NCBI GenBank assembly: GCA_023853785.1
Contig: JAJIRX010000767.1
Span: forward strand, 160,530-224,529
Reading direction: 5' to 3'
Length of the DNA stretch: 64,000 bases
From: Psilocybe azurescens
Taxonomy: Eukaryota > Basidiomycota > Agaricomycetes > Agaricales > Agrocybaceae
A model generated the notes under the pieces. It was not told where the DNA came from, did no database searches, and saw only the letters and a list, made by a program, of their open reading frames with translations. Positions within the stretch are counted from its first letter, which is position 1. Every line of letters starts with the position of its first letter. Of the stretch, positions 45,881-57,186 are shown one piece after another. A program made the position numbers and the translations under genes.

Positions 45881-45963
45881 ACACGACTGGCTTGATGTCG
45901 ATTCTATCAAAATTCTCTCCAATGTCCAGAAAGCCATGGCTCCTCATAGCAGGGCCTTAGTCC
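45881..45963 (+). pseudogene. Isolated O-methyltransferase exon remnant
   Basis: A single 83-nt exon-like segment bounded by a good acceptor (TCTGTTACAG) and donor (GTAAGT) encodes HDWLDVDSIKIL then KAMAPHSRAL. This is the conserved segment of caffeate-type/fungal O-methyltransferases (HDW.D..SIKIL.NV..AM.P.SR) just after the AdoMet-binding region. No upstream or downstream methyltransferase exons could be found, so it is an orphan fragment left by duplication or deletion. Confidence 0.7.
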
Positions 45964-46223
45964 GTAAGTCACTTCTCGCAACCTAACTCGACAAGGAAAA
46001 CAACGCCTGACATTTTTCATCTCATTTCACATCTAGAGTGTTATTACTACACCCCTTACATAGGACTTCGTAGACGAACTTGAACGAAATAAATCGTCTC
46101 AAATGCAGAGTGATAAAAAGAAGCATTAATAAATAATATCGTTAGGACAACAAACACTAACTAACTAGGGACCGTTCGTCGTATACTCTACAGCATTACT
46201 TTTTCTCGTTCATGAATAAAAAA
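45964..46223. other. Spacer, 3' flank of PMT gene
   Basis: 3' flank of the mannosyltransferase gene. No feature recognised. Confidence 0.4.
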
Positions 46224-49200
46224 TCACGCCGCCCCGGGAAACAGCTCAGCGGCTGCCTTTTGCGCTTCGGCTTCTGCCTCTGGGATAGGCCCTGGCGCCC
46301 CAGCAGCGGGTGGAGGTGCAGCCGCCGCCGCCGCATCAGCAGACGAAGAGGAAGAAGAGGATTCTGAGCCGGCGTCCTCACCCGCCTTCTTCTCTTCCTC
46401 GCTCGACGAACTATCTTTAACCTCAGGAGCACCCGTCGTCGTAATCCCAACAGAACCAACTTCCTTCTCCTTGTCCTGCTGGTGGTGTGCCGCGATATAC
46501 ACCCCGTCGCTCTTGACGTCCTTGACCGGCTCGCCCGCGAAGATATCGCGGCCTGGCTCAAGCTTGTCCACGACCACCGACGTCTCGGGGTTGGGCGCGC
46601 CCCGTGGCCTTGGATCTGTGGGTTGGGGACGACGACAGGCCCGCGCCCGTCCCCGTCGATGGTGGTGAATGCCGGCGTGACCGATTTCTGCGGTGTGGCG
46701 GCGGCGCCGACAACTTCGTATTGCGAGTACTGTGCATTAGGGAACATCGAAATTGAGTTACTGCATGTACGGATGGATGTTTCGGGCACTCACGTTCTCA
46801 TAGAAGTCATTGCTAAAATAAATAATAAAAACAACAACACAAGCATTCAATCAGGTTCCCTCCAAATCAAACAACGAAGAGAAAAAAAAAACTCACCAAC
46901 CAAAATCCCAAGTCTTCAACCACTTCGCCTGGGTACATTTCGCCTTCGTCCAGGGGCTGCCGTACGCCAACGGGCTCATGTGCTGGAAGTTCCAGATCGC
47001 CAGTATCATGAGCACCGCCGCGATCTGCAGGCGCACGCGCGGGCGGAGCGTCGACGTCACGAGGTCGAACACGCTGCAGGAGAGCAGGATCGCGAAGTAG
47101 AGCGCGGGGAAGTAGTGGTGCAGGAACAGCTGGCGGCCCATGAGGAAGAAGGGAAGTAGTGCAGCCCCCACCCGACGAAGAGGAAGCCGCAGAGCGTGTC
47201 GTATTTGACGACTTTGGCTGTGGGGGTGAATAATAGTTTGTTTTTGTCAGTGGGGATGGTAGGTATGCTAGGGTGTGAGAGGAGACACGAACTATTATCG
47301 AAATCTCTGAACCCGCGTTTGGCTCGGAGGATGAGGATACCGCGGACGGTAACGTAGGCAGCGACAGCCAGTGTGCTAAGATACCACACCATAGGGTTTC
47401 CAATCAGGTAGATCTGACGGTGATCCTTCACCCAAAAGTTCTACGACAACAGAGTTAAATGGGTGCTCTATGAGACGGACACATCACTCACGATACCGCG
47501 GCGCAGAGTCGGCCATGATTCAGGTCGGGAGTCGTATGTATGACGATCGGTCAATCCCGCGTTCGTAGTCCACATAACTTGCTGCAGTTCCCAGAACTTG
47601 GCGAGGAAGCCAGGGAGCTGGTAATTGACCTTGGTCGCCGACGCAGGCACTACATAGACATCATCATCAGCCTAGCACAACGAAAACCGAAAGAAGAACG
47701 CACAAAGAGGGATGCGTAGCGGTCTCGACGAACCACAGCGAGTTCGCACGGACCGCGTTCTTATTGCACGTAACCTCCTGCTGCTCGAAGCCCCACTCGG
47801 GGAGCTTGACCTTGTGCGAGAAGAGGTAGCAGCCCGTGAGCGCATGCCGCAGCCTGAACGTCGTCCTCAGCGTCCTCAAGCGCCGCGTCGACTCCTTGTC
47901 GCGCTTGTCGCCGTGGTCGATCTCCACGAACCAGTCGTCGTTCGCGTCGCCGACGAAGCCCGGCATCCCGTACGCGGAGACCTCGTTCTGGAAGTCGACG
48001 TCCGAGACGGGCGGCCGGATGTCGTGCGAGTGCAGGTGCTTCTCGGTGCTGAGGTGTCGGAGCTTGATGCGCATCCCCGGGGTGACATATTCGAGGGGCG
48101 AGCTTTGCCAGTCGAATTCTTTGTCGCCTTCGATGGTTGCGTTTAACAGGCGCCAGTCGTTGTTGGAGTCTCGGTGGGGATAGAGGGTGATTTGTTGTTC
48201 TGCGCTCTTCTTTTTAGTAAAGCAATCATGAAAATCAAGGAGTAAGACTCACGTTTACTGCCACCAGGGAAGTTGTGAGCGTGCGAGTGCAGATACCCTC
48301 CTTGCGTGTTAACGTGACGGATAGTAACCGTCGAGCCAATAGCAATATCTAAGAATACACGCTCAGTATACGTGGTGCCACTACAGCCACCGAAAAGAGG
48401 AAAGGGCGCGCACCAGCGAACGTGTCAGCCATCCCGCGTCCGCCCAGCGTGTGCTGGAACTCAGAGCTCATGAACCCGTCGCCTTCGCCCGAGTTCTCGA
48501 GCACGAGGAAGTGGATCTGGAACATGGCCATGTAGAACAGAACGGGCACGAGGATGAGGCATATGGCGCGCGCGATGAAGTGTCGGATGAAGAGGCGCGG
48601 CGGGACGCGCAGGTCGCCGAGCAGCGTCCACAGCTGATACAGGGTGCTCACGCCGACGGTCGCGATCGTGAAGAGGCCGACCCACTTGCTGCTGACGACC
48701 GCGCCGAGGGAGAGCCCGGAGAGCGTGAGCCACGTCCACCACGAGGTGGTGAACGGCTCGTGCTTGTCCTCGTTGCAGAACCCGCACCAGAAGAAGACGG
48801 TGAGCGCGGTGAAGAAAATGAGCGGCGAGTCGAGGAGGATGTGCCGCGACTGGGTGACCATGCCATTCTCGAAGGTGATGAAGATAGAAGCCAAAAGAGC
48901 GGTGGTGGCGCGGCAGTCTAGCGCGCGGAGAGTAAGGTAGGCGAGAGGGACCGTTGCAACACCCAGGGTTGCTGGCACCATTCGCATGGCGACATATGGT
49001 ACATGCTCATAAATTCTGGAAGAAGTGAGATTTGGGAAACGACTCGAATGTCTGGGTAGGTCACTTACTTTCCGATGTCCTTGAAATCAAAGTCTCCATC
49101 ATATCCGAATACAAATGCGGCCAAGGTGATTAGTAGCTTAGCAAGAGGGGGATGTACGTCGACGAAGTAGCGTGTCTTGATATATCTCGATGCGAATTTC

Positions 49201-49555
49201 CCGAAATGCACCTCGTCAAACCTATACTGCAGTAAGAATTTCCGTATCCGCAAGCCCAACTGGAGCAACTCACACAACACTATTAGGCTTCGACAACCGA
49301 AACAGCCGCACCGCACAGGCCACGAGCACAATGACGAACAGCAGCTTCCACTCCCCGACGTGATGTTCAGGCCCCCGACGGGTAGCTCTTCGTCGCCATC
49401 CGTCCAGGCGCATACCCCTTGGATGCTGCGGCTCGTCGTGCGTCCGCATCCAAATGATCGTCCCGCGGGTGCGGGAACCTCTGTGAGGTGTTTGAAGGAT
49501 ACACCACCCCAGGCGGCGGCGAAGCAGGGCGTCTGGCTCTGAAGTTGCCAGACAT
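46224..49555 (-). CDS. PMT1: Dolichyl-phosphate-mannose--protein mannosyltransferase, PMT1 type
   Basis: ER enzyme that transfers mannose from dolichyl-phosphate mannose to Ser/Thr of secretory proteins. Start MSGNFRARRPASPPPGVVYP at 49555. Then LLFVIVLVACAVRLFRL (TM1), EVHFGKFASRYIKTRYFVDV followed by HPPLAKLL (catalytic Asp-containing loop), DFDFKDIGK, VPYVAMRMVPATLG, TQSRHILLDSPLIFFTALTV, VVSSKWVGLFTIATVG, LGGRGMADTFA, three MIR repeats (IAIGSTVTIRHVNTQGGYLH; GMPGFVGDANDDWFVEIDHG; GCYLFSHKVKLPEWGFEQQE), and C-terminal TMs (LIGNPMVWYLSTLAVAAYV; RQLFLHHYFPALYFAILL). FDFK-IGK and GCYLFSH.VKLP.WGFEQQEVTC favour the Pmt1 subfamily. Acidic Ser/Ala-rich cytosolic tail ends at 46224. Run-length errors at 49372-49376 (one extra) and 46600-46603 (one missing) break the frame. 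Confidence 0.92.
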
Positions 49556-49829
49556 GAAAGTTGTGTCGAAAGTTGGAGGAACGCCAGCGGCGATTATTCC
49601 CAATTGACGTGTCGTCCAAATATGGAAACAGATCATGACGAGCGGATACTGTTGCCCGCCAAAAGGCAGACACAGCCCGTCATGGAACTGAAAATTTAAG
49701 CATGAATGTATAGGTAGTTTTTAATCGCTTTGAGATTGCGTAATAAACAGCTAAATCTCCAAAGTAAAATGATATAGAGCAAGAGTTCGAATTTATTATG
49801 GTCAGAAAATAGTACTAGTCTTAGAACAT

Positions 49830-51903
49830 CTAAACGGCCTCGCGTCTCCGGGGTGCTGATCTCAAAATATCGTCGACACTAGAAAGGAAAATGAGCGATG
49901 TCTGAAGCATATAGAGCAAAGGATATCGTACCGAATGATCATCTCCGCGGCTTCGCTGGCACTGAGGACAACCTGTCGCTTGAGCTTGTAGCTCTCTGTA
50001 ACACCAAGACCCCTCATCGAGCCAATAATGCCCTGATCCATGTCTAAAAAGACAAAATCAATATAATGATTGCAGAAATCCAGAAGAAGTGCGTACCGAG
50101 CCCAGCATCCGACTGGCCCTCATAATGCGCCGCACGCAGCTTCGTGACCAAATCCGACGAGTCATACCCAGCATTATCCGCCAAAATAGTGGGGATCTGG
50201 CGCAGCGCGCGCCCGAAGGCCTCCACCGCGATCGCCTTCTTCCCCTTGATCCCACGCGCCTCCTCCTCGACGGCACAGCTCATCAGCATCTCCGAGCACC
50301 CGCCTCCGAGCACGACACGCGTCTCTTTCACTGTTTGCGAGAGCACGGAGAGCGCATCGTGTAATGACCGCTCGGCCTCGTCGACCATCTGGTTCGTCGA
50401 TCCACGGAGGACAACCGTGCACGCCTCGCCAGCAGCGACACCCGAGAATTTGATGAGCTAGAAACTCGATGTTTGTGGTTTGTTTTATGGTCAGGTCTGG
50501 AGAAGCGACGCACCTTGTCTTCACCGATCATGATCTCTTCGATGAGCTCGCAATGGCCAAGCTTCACAAGATCTGGCCTGTCGAATGTGCTCGCGATCTC
50601 CCTCCAGTGACAAGGGACAGCCTCTCCACACCCTCAAAGTCCGCATGCTCGATGACCATGATACCCTTCTCAGTCAATAGCGATTCGGGGTAGTTGTAGA
50701 TGAGTTGCCTGTTGACGAAGCAGTTGATTCCGTGGGCGGCGATAGCTTCGACTTTGGCTTTCATTTTTTCCTATATGAAGGCTCAGTAAGATGTATTGTA
50801 TGTATGTGTACAGTGCGGATGAAGCTTACGCGTTCGGCACGTTCGAGCTCAGCAAGTTTCCCTGTGCTGTCGACCTTTACACGAGCACCGAAGATCTTGA
50901 TCTTGTCGGTGTCCATCGCTAAATGATATGGTAAGTCTGCAAAGACCACTCTTCGGGCAGAGATTGCACGTACATGTGTTGGCAATCAAAATATTGACGT
51001 TCTCGAGTCGTTTAGGTGAGTTGGTGGCAATCACTTTGTCCAAGATGAAGCCTATGAAGGATTAAAATATGAAATACAACGAAAATTTATACAAACTCAC
51101 CTTCATCGAGATAAGAGTCTGTCAGCTTTCCTCCGACCTTTTTGATGATTTGGATATGTTCCAGATCTATTGAACCCTGAAAAGTCATTCAGATGTGATC
51201 AAAGGTATCCGATAGCATACAATGCATACCTTAAGACGCAAGACCGCATCCACAGCAAGGTTGGCAAAGTACTCCTTGTCCTGCGACAGGACTTTTGACG
51301 ACAGGGTTGTGCGAGCAATATTGAACAGATCCGTTCGGAACTGTTCAGGATTCTTTCTGCAGTCAAATCAGCACCCACCCATCAAAGCACACCCAAACCA
51401 CCATCACAAAACAACGCACTTGTTATCATCCGCAGCCTTCTCCAGCGCCGCGAGCGCCGCCCGACTCCGCAATCCGATACCCCTCCACGATCGTCTGCGG
51501 GTGGATCTTCTGCGCGATGAGCTTCTCCGCCTCTCTTAGCAGCTCCGCCGCCAGGACCGTCACGCTCGTCGTGCCATCCCCGACCTCGTCGTCCTGCACC
51601 TTCGAGATGTTGACGAGAATTTTCGCCGCGGCGTTGTCCAGCTGGATCGCCTTGAGGATCGTCGCGCCGTCGTTGGTCACGTTGATCTCGCCCGTCGAGG
51701 CGGACTGCAGGATCTTGTTCATCCCTTTCGGCCCGAGGGTGGACTTGACGAGGTCCCCTAGGGCTAGAGCACCGACGAAGGAGGACAGACGCGCGTTTTC
51801 CGCCTTCTCCTCTGTCGCCTAGGGTTTCACTTTTTCATCAGTTCAAAGGCTAGATAAGTGATTCGCTGAAACGCACCATTTCATTGAAAATCTGGGCCGA
51901 CAT
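49830..51903 (-). CDS. CCT2: T-complex protein 1 subunit beta (CCT2), cytosolic chaperonin
   Basis: Group II chaperonin subunit that folds actin, tubulin and other proteins in the eight-member TRiC ring. Start [20 protein letters not shown] at 51903 with an intron after codon 9. Motifs: [40 protein letters not shown], the ATPase motif [152 protein letters not shown]. Two one-base discrepancies in runs (51460-51462 one extra, 50600-50602 one missing) interrupt the open frame in an essential, otherwise perfect gene. Six or seven introns. Confidence 0.95.
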
Positions 51904-52405
51904 CGTTGTGTGATTATGTCGGTATGTCTAATGTCAATGTTTTTATCGTGAAAATGGATTGGCTGTGAAGAGGACGCGTCTGCGCTAATCCATATTGCAG
52001 AAGAAATCATTTTCCCACGGTCAATTATCAATAATGATCTTTCACTCAGACACTGACTTGTTTATAAACCTCCGAGTCGTGGTCCAGGATAGCTCGTATT
52101 CTATTGACCCTGCTGCTGCGTATATACCTGCGTGCTATCACCCAATACCCTCAACTCAGCGGTCATCGATCAGCACGTTGTCAAACACGGAACACAATAC
52201 CTCATTTGAATAATCGCTCAATTCCTCGTACCCAGACTGGCACCCAACTTGGACCTCTGTCTTGGATTTCTACAGTCAGATTGCCGCGCTTGGCGATTGA
52301 TATGCAAAGCATTAATGCCTCTAATGCACTCTTATGGTTAAAGCGATCTTTAGCAGGCGGTTTCGTATGGTCCCTTAGCCTGCAGCGCTCAATGAAAGAA
52401 GCACT
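51904..52405. other. Intergenic between divergent CCT2 and GMC oxidase genes
   Basis: Upstream regions of CCT2 (minus) and the plus-strand GMC oxidase. No gene recognised. Confidence 0.45.
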
Positions 52406-52436
52406 GTGGGTTCTCTCTCTTTGGAGAGAAACCCAC
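52406..52436. promoter_or_regulatory. Inverted repeat upstream of GMC oxidase 1
   Basis: GTGGGTT...CTCTC pairs with GAGAG...AACCCAC around a short CTTTGG loop, one base bulged. It lies about 280 bp upstream of the oxidase start. Could be a transcription-factor palindrome or an incidental hairpin; no known motif assigned. Confidence 0.35.
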
Positions 52437-52618
52437 CGATTCTACTGCGCAGTGCGCAAAGAAGCTCAGGGTTGACTGCTAGTCGCGTTTCAATGCAACG
52501 CCGAAGCTACGAAATGTTTAATTACCCCATGATCTTGTTCATGAATTATATTCTTAAATCTGCACGTTTCTCAAATCCGGAGTGGGGAATTATGCGCTGA
52601 GCGCTTCTTGGCAAACGC

Positions 52619-52625
52619 TATAAAA
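52619..52625 (+). promoter_or_regulatory. TATA box of GMC oxidase 1
   Basis: TATAAAA about 97 bp before the proposed ATG at 52716, followed by a pyrimidine-rich stretch (TATCTCTTCTCCTCTCTTTG) typical of fungal transcription starts in strongly expressed genes. Confidence 0.55.
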
Positions 52626-52715
52626 CACGCACAATGCACACCCTTGTTCCTTCTTTGACACCGCATACGATATCCAGTATCTCTTCTCCTCTCTTTGCTC
52701 TACATACCTACAAAA

Positions 52716-55700
52716 ATGACTGCGACTATCGACCAAGTATCTGAAAAGACGTTCGACTATGTTGTCATAGGTACACCTCTTTCCCTCCCTTGCTCAAAAA
52801 TCACAGCGACACCGACTCATCGACCACAGGAGGAGGCGCTTCCGGGCTCACGTTGGCCACGCGCCTCTCTGAAGACTCTTCTATCTCTGTTCTCGTCCTC
52901 GAAGCGGGTGCTGCGAACTTGGAGGACCCCGCCATCCGTACGAATCGTCATCTGCAACATTTGGAACGTAATCTAATCTAATCGCACTCAAAGTAACCCC
53001 CGCTGCATATGGAAGCCATTTCGGAAACCCAGAATATGACTGGGCATTCGCTACTGTGAGAAAGTTAATGACTTCACGCCTGTACATATTTTAATTGCAA
53101 CGAATAAATCCCCACTAGGAACCCCCAAACCAATGCGAATGGACGTACTGTTCCCTGGCCTCGGTGAGTTTAAGCGATGGTATTGCCCATAAATTTGGAT
53201 CTAATCACTTTCTCTAGCGGTAAAGGTCTTGGAGGAAGTTCTGCCATCAACTTCTTCCAATACCATCTCGCCACGAAAGGAGACTACGACGGTACATGCT
53301 GGTCTTCAATCGTCTCAACTTTATTTCCCATTCATAATCGCGATGCTTCTGCTCTGTTCTATTTAGCAATCGAGAAACTCGGGAATCCCGGTTGGAACTG
53401 GGAGCTATTCAAGAAATACCAACTCAAAACCGAAACGTTCATCGAGCCTGACGTTCAGGATGAGTCTATAAACTATGATCTTGCACATCATGGCAAGGAA
53501 GGTGCGATTCGAGATATGACTTGAATGGCATTGGCCTACATAGTGCTAAAGTACACCCAAGGTCCTCTGGCAGTTTCCCATGCGATAACGCTCTCTGGCC
53601 TCGAGAAACCTTTCAACGATGTAAATTATCAACACACTTGACTTCTGAATCATAGCTCATCCTTGTCGTATGTAGAGTGTGGCTGAATTTGGCATAAAAC
53701 CAGCAAAGAACCTGTACGTACCTTGTGTGCCAGTATATCTCTTCCTGCCATTGATTTGTTTCCCCTTTTCTCTTAGCTCTCTGGAGATGTGAGTGTTACA
53801 ATATCCATTATCCACATCTCCCTATGCTTATCCTCAATCGCGGCTGTACAGAATAAAGGGACATGGCTTACACCACTCACAATCCATCCCAAGAATCGCA
53901 TTCGCTCCTATGCTGCCAACGTATGACATCCAATCCCTTTCCCTTTACTGTTATCTAGTTTACTTACATGGAAAACAGGCCTACTACCCACTCGCATTGG
54001 CGCGCAAGAACCTCACAGTCCTTACCAATGCTCACGTTGTGAAACTCGAGTCGACGAAGGACGCTAATGGCATCTTGACAGCTACAGGCGTGACATTTTT
54101 GCATAATAAACAGACACACCTCGTTTCCATCGGAAAGGAAGTGGTACTTTCGGCAGGGTGCGTTTTCTTCTTGTCGTTGTGTTTGTGTTTTAATCATCTT
54201 CACTTTGTAGGACTATTATCGATCCTCAGGTAAGAATGCTAATCACCAACTGATTGCAAGGCACTTTTTACTCAATCCTCGCGATAGATTCTCGAACTCT
54301 CCGGTATCGGAGACAAGAAGGTCCTCGACAAGTTCAACATCGAAGTAAAGCTCGACCTTCCTGGAGTTGGAAACAATATCCAGGAGCACGTATTCTTCCC
54401 GGCCACTCATGGTAAGTTTTGCTTTTATTCAAGCTCTGGCTTTTTCTGAGTATGTTGAATCTGTGTTTTAAAACTTACAATTACTAGAAATTCGCGAAGA
54501 GAAGAAAGATCAAGTGAACACATTTGACAGCTTACTCGACCCCGTCGAGCGAGCGAAACAAATTGAACTGTTGTACGCCGTCGCATTTGCCACTCACTTA
54601 GCTCATAGACCAACGATAACTCTTCGTTCGCTTCACTTTTTTTTTCAGCCACAAGGAGGGTAAAGGCCTCCTGGGCATGGCAATCAACATGATGGCTTTC
54701 GCCACCCTCTCCCAACTGAGCCCTGACACAGACGCCATCTACGCCGAGCTCAAGAAAACGATCGAGGAAGGCATCGCCTCGGAAAGTACTCTCCTTTGCA
54801 AGGGAAGCAGTATCGTCTTCAGCTTGATGCGCTTAAGAGCGGGTCGCCGAACTGCGAGTTCGTCCTCACACAGGGGGCCCCTGCAGTTCCTGGTGAGCAT
54901 TTCGAGTTTCGAGGAGCGTCTAGGCGTTCTGTGCGCATGAGCTTATCGACGAATGGGATGAATGAACTTAGGTCTGGCTAAGCCTGGGAAGAAGTATGTA
55001 TCGTTCTTCACGTTCTTGAACCACCCATTCTCTCGTGGAACCATTGTAAGCTACCGCCGGTCTGTGCAAAACGCTAACATACTGATTCTATCGTTACTTA
55101 GCATATTAAATCCACTGATCCTCTTGCATATCCTGCCATTGATCCTCACTATTTCGAAGAGAAGTACGGTCAGTCGGATATCTATCATTTTTGATGTTCG
55201 GAGATTCGATGTTAATTAACTGGTTACTACTAGACATTCGCTTGCTCATGGAAGTCTTCAAGTACAGCCGCCGTCTGGCAAAGACTGAGCCGTTGAAAAG
55301 CTATCTTCAAGGTAGGCTTGGACCAACACGACGATACGCTCATCAATATAAATTGGGATTTTGTTACAGATACAGAGGTGCTTCCCGGTCCCGAGTGCCA
55401 GACTGACGAGCAGATCGCAAGTTCGTCTTAAATTCTCATCAATAACGATATGCAGTTTTTTCCTGACAATACGTTCAGATTTCGTCAAAGACTTCCTAGT
55501 AACGTCATACCGTACGCCCATGTTTGAATTTAGTCTTCTTATTATAATGGTTGACTGTTTTGCATAGACACCATCGGCTCTTGCTCTCTGCTACCTTTGG
55601 CGGATGGCGGGGTTGTAGACACCAAGCTCAAAGTGAGTTTCGCATCATTTACTCGTCCTCGGAGTCCACTGTTCGCTCATTATAAGCGCTTTGTTTGCAT

Positions 55701-55975
55701 GTAGGTTTATAACACCACCAACATCCGCGTTGTAGACGTCTCGATCCTTCCCTCCACATTGGAGCCCATCTACAAGGTTTGTCTTTCCTCTATGTGTCTG
55801 ACTCGATTTCATATCTTGACGGACGGATTCGTACATGTACATGGAAATCTGCAGCTACGGCGTTTACTATTGGTGAATTGGGTAAGTCGGGGTTTATCAT
55901 GTGGCGGTTTGATATGACAATACTCATCTATCTGCAAATATTCTAGGTGCGGACATCATCAAAGGAAAGATTTAA
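52716..55975 (+). CDS. GMC oxidoreductase, aryl-alcohol-oxidase-like (AA3), copy 1
   Basis: FAD-dependent alcohol oxidase family that yields H2O2, used by wood decayers to feed peroxidases; substrate unproven. No signal peptide: starts MTATIDQVSEKTFDYVVIG, then across an intron GGASGLTLATRLSEDSSISV (Rossmann GxGxxG and the ribose-binding LVLEAG), AAYGSHFGNPEYDWAFAT, GKGLGGSSAINFFQYHLATK (GMC signature 1), AIEKLGNPGWNWELFKKYQL, QILELSGIGDKKVLDKFNIE (GMC signature 2), LAKPGKKYVSFFTFLNHPFS, and HTIGSCSLLPLADGGVVD with the first active-site His. The second motif PLHIGAH appears only if the C3 run at 55750-55752 is read as four. Ends TAFTIGELGADIIKGKI at 55975. About 15 introns. Probably intracellular, unlike classical secreted aryl-alcohol oxidase. 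Confidence 0.87.
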
Positions 55976-57186
55976 TGGAGGAAGCCCTCGCCGATGGACT
56001 CTCTTTGACACAGTTAACGTAAAAGAGTTGTTAAGACTTTGATGCTGACAAAAAGGAAACTAGTTCGAGTGGGGCCGGAATGACGAATCTGATTCTTCTC
56101 GCTTATAGCTACAACAAACGGGGAAATTTTCAATCAATCACTTATCACGCTCTTTTCTGAGAGCCGGATTTCGTGTATTTGCATACACGTTATATCGCTC
56201 AAACTCATCTTGTGATATATGCACTGCGCGCCAGAGCCGTTTCTGTCCTCAAACTCGTTGGTTGATTATAGAACCCCTCAACAAGTTGGGCGACTATGGA
56301 CGATGATGCGATAACTTAAGTCACCAGTGGGCGCTCAAACTGCACAGCCCCAATCATCCGACGAGACTGACTTCCACATGGTAGAAGGTTGATCTTTCCC
56401 GCGCCTGTTGCGTGTATAAGTAGATCGATTGGTTAAACTCTAACGATAGGTATCCATTTCTCTAACAATGTCACAGCATACTATCAAACGCCTCGAGACA
56501 CTGACCGGTTTGCCTTCTTGCTTCGCGATTATACTGAGAACGAAACTAATTGAATTTGAATCAGACGAGCAACTCGATCAACTATGTGACCTAAATAAAA
56601 GGCCTTTACAGATGGTGAGTCAATGTGAACACTACTTCAAAACTGGGACTGTCGTAGATGATGTTTACCTCAAGAACCGTTGCTCAATAGCATGCTGGGG
56701 TTGACATAGGTTTCCAAAAGGTTATCTTCATTTCCCCTGCGCTTAATAGTGTTTTATCTAACAAAAGGTTTAGGCCTACAAGGGTAGGAAATCTGGTTCA
56801 TTCGCCGGTCTGGCTACAACAAGCAGTGTTAATGTGAGCTATAGATCCTTTAAAACAACATAGAACACATGTGGTGACTTGTCATTTAGGTTCCAATTTA
56901 CCAAAACATGGGCTTCAAGATACAGGGGTCGGCCACTGTCCCGTCTTCTATAGACGGTATTATAATTCACGTCGACGCATTCACCAAACGACCATAGAAT
57001 CTCAATAGAGCTGTGACCCACGGCGGCTACAGAGGTCCACTCATACATATGTCGGCGGATAAATCGGTTTCAGAGCTGTATCGTAATGAATTTGAAATCC
57101 ATGATGTTCCTGATAATTAAAATGTACAAAAATAAATATACACGTATTAAAGCCCGCAGCGGCACTTCTATTAAATATCTAACAAA
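55976..57186. other. Intergenic between convergent GMC oxidases, with one weak frame
   Basis: A plus-strand frame at 56468-56704 begins MSQHTIKRLETLTGLPSCFA and continues FESDEQLDQLCDLNKRPLQM; it has natural composition and a faint resemblance to the start of FAD-binding MurB-type reductases, but no further exon could be joined. A minus-strand frame at 56839-57048 has no recognisable family. Neither is called as a gene. Confidence 0.3.

Noticed and set aside
47712..48921. Plus-strand frames rich in Arg/Glu opposite PMT
   Set aside because: Antisense shadows of the PMT1 exons in a GC-rich stretch; the minus strand has clear PMT motifs.
52447..52459. TGCGCAGTGCGCA as a regulatory palindrome
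   Set aside because: Short, imperfect around the centre and in GC-rich DNA where such matches are frequent.
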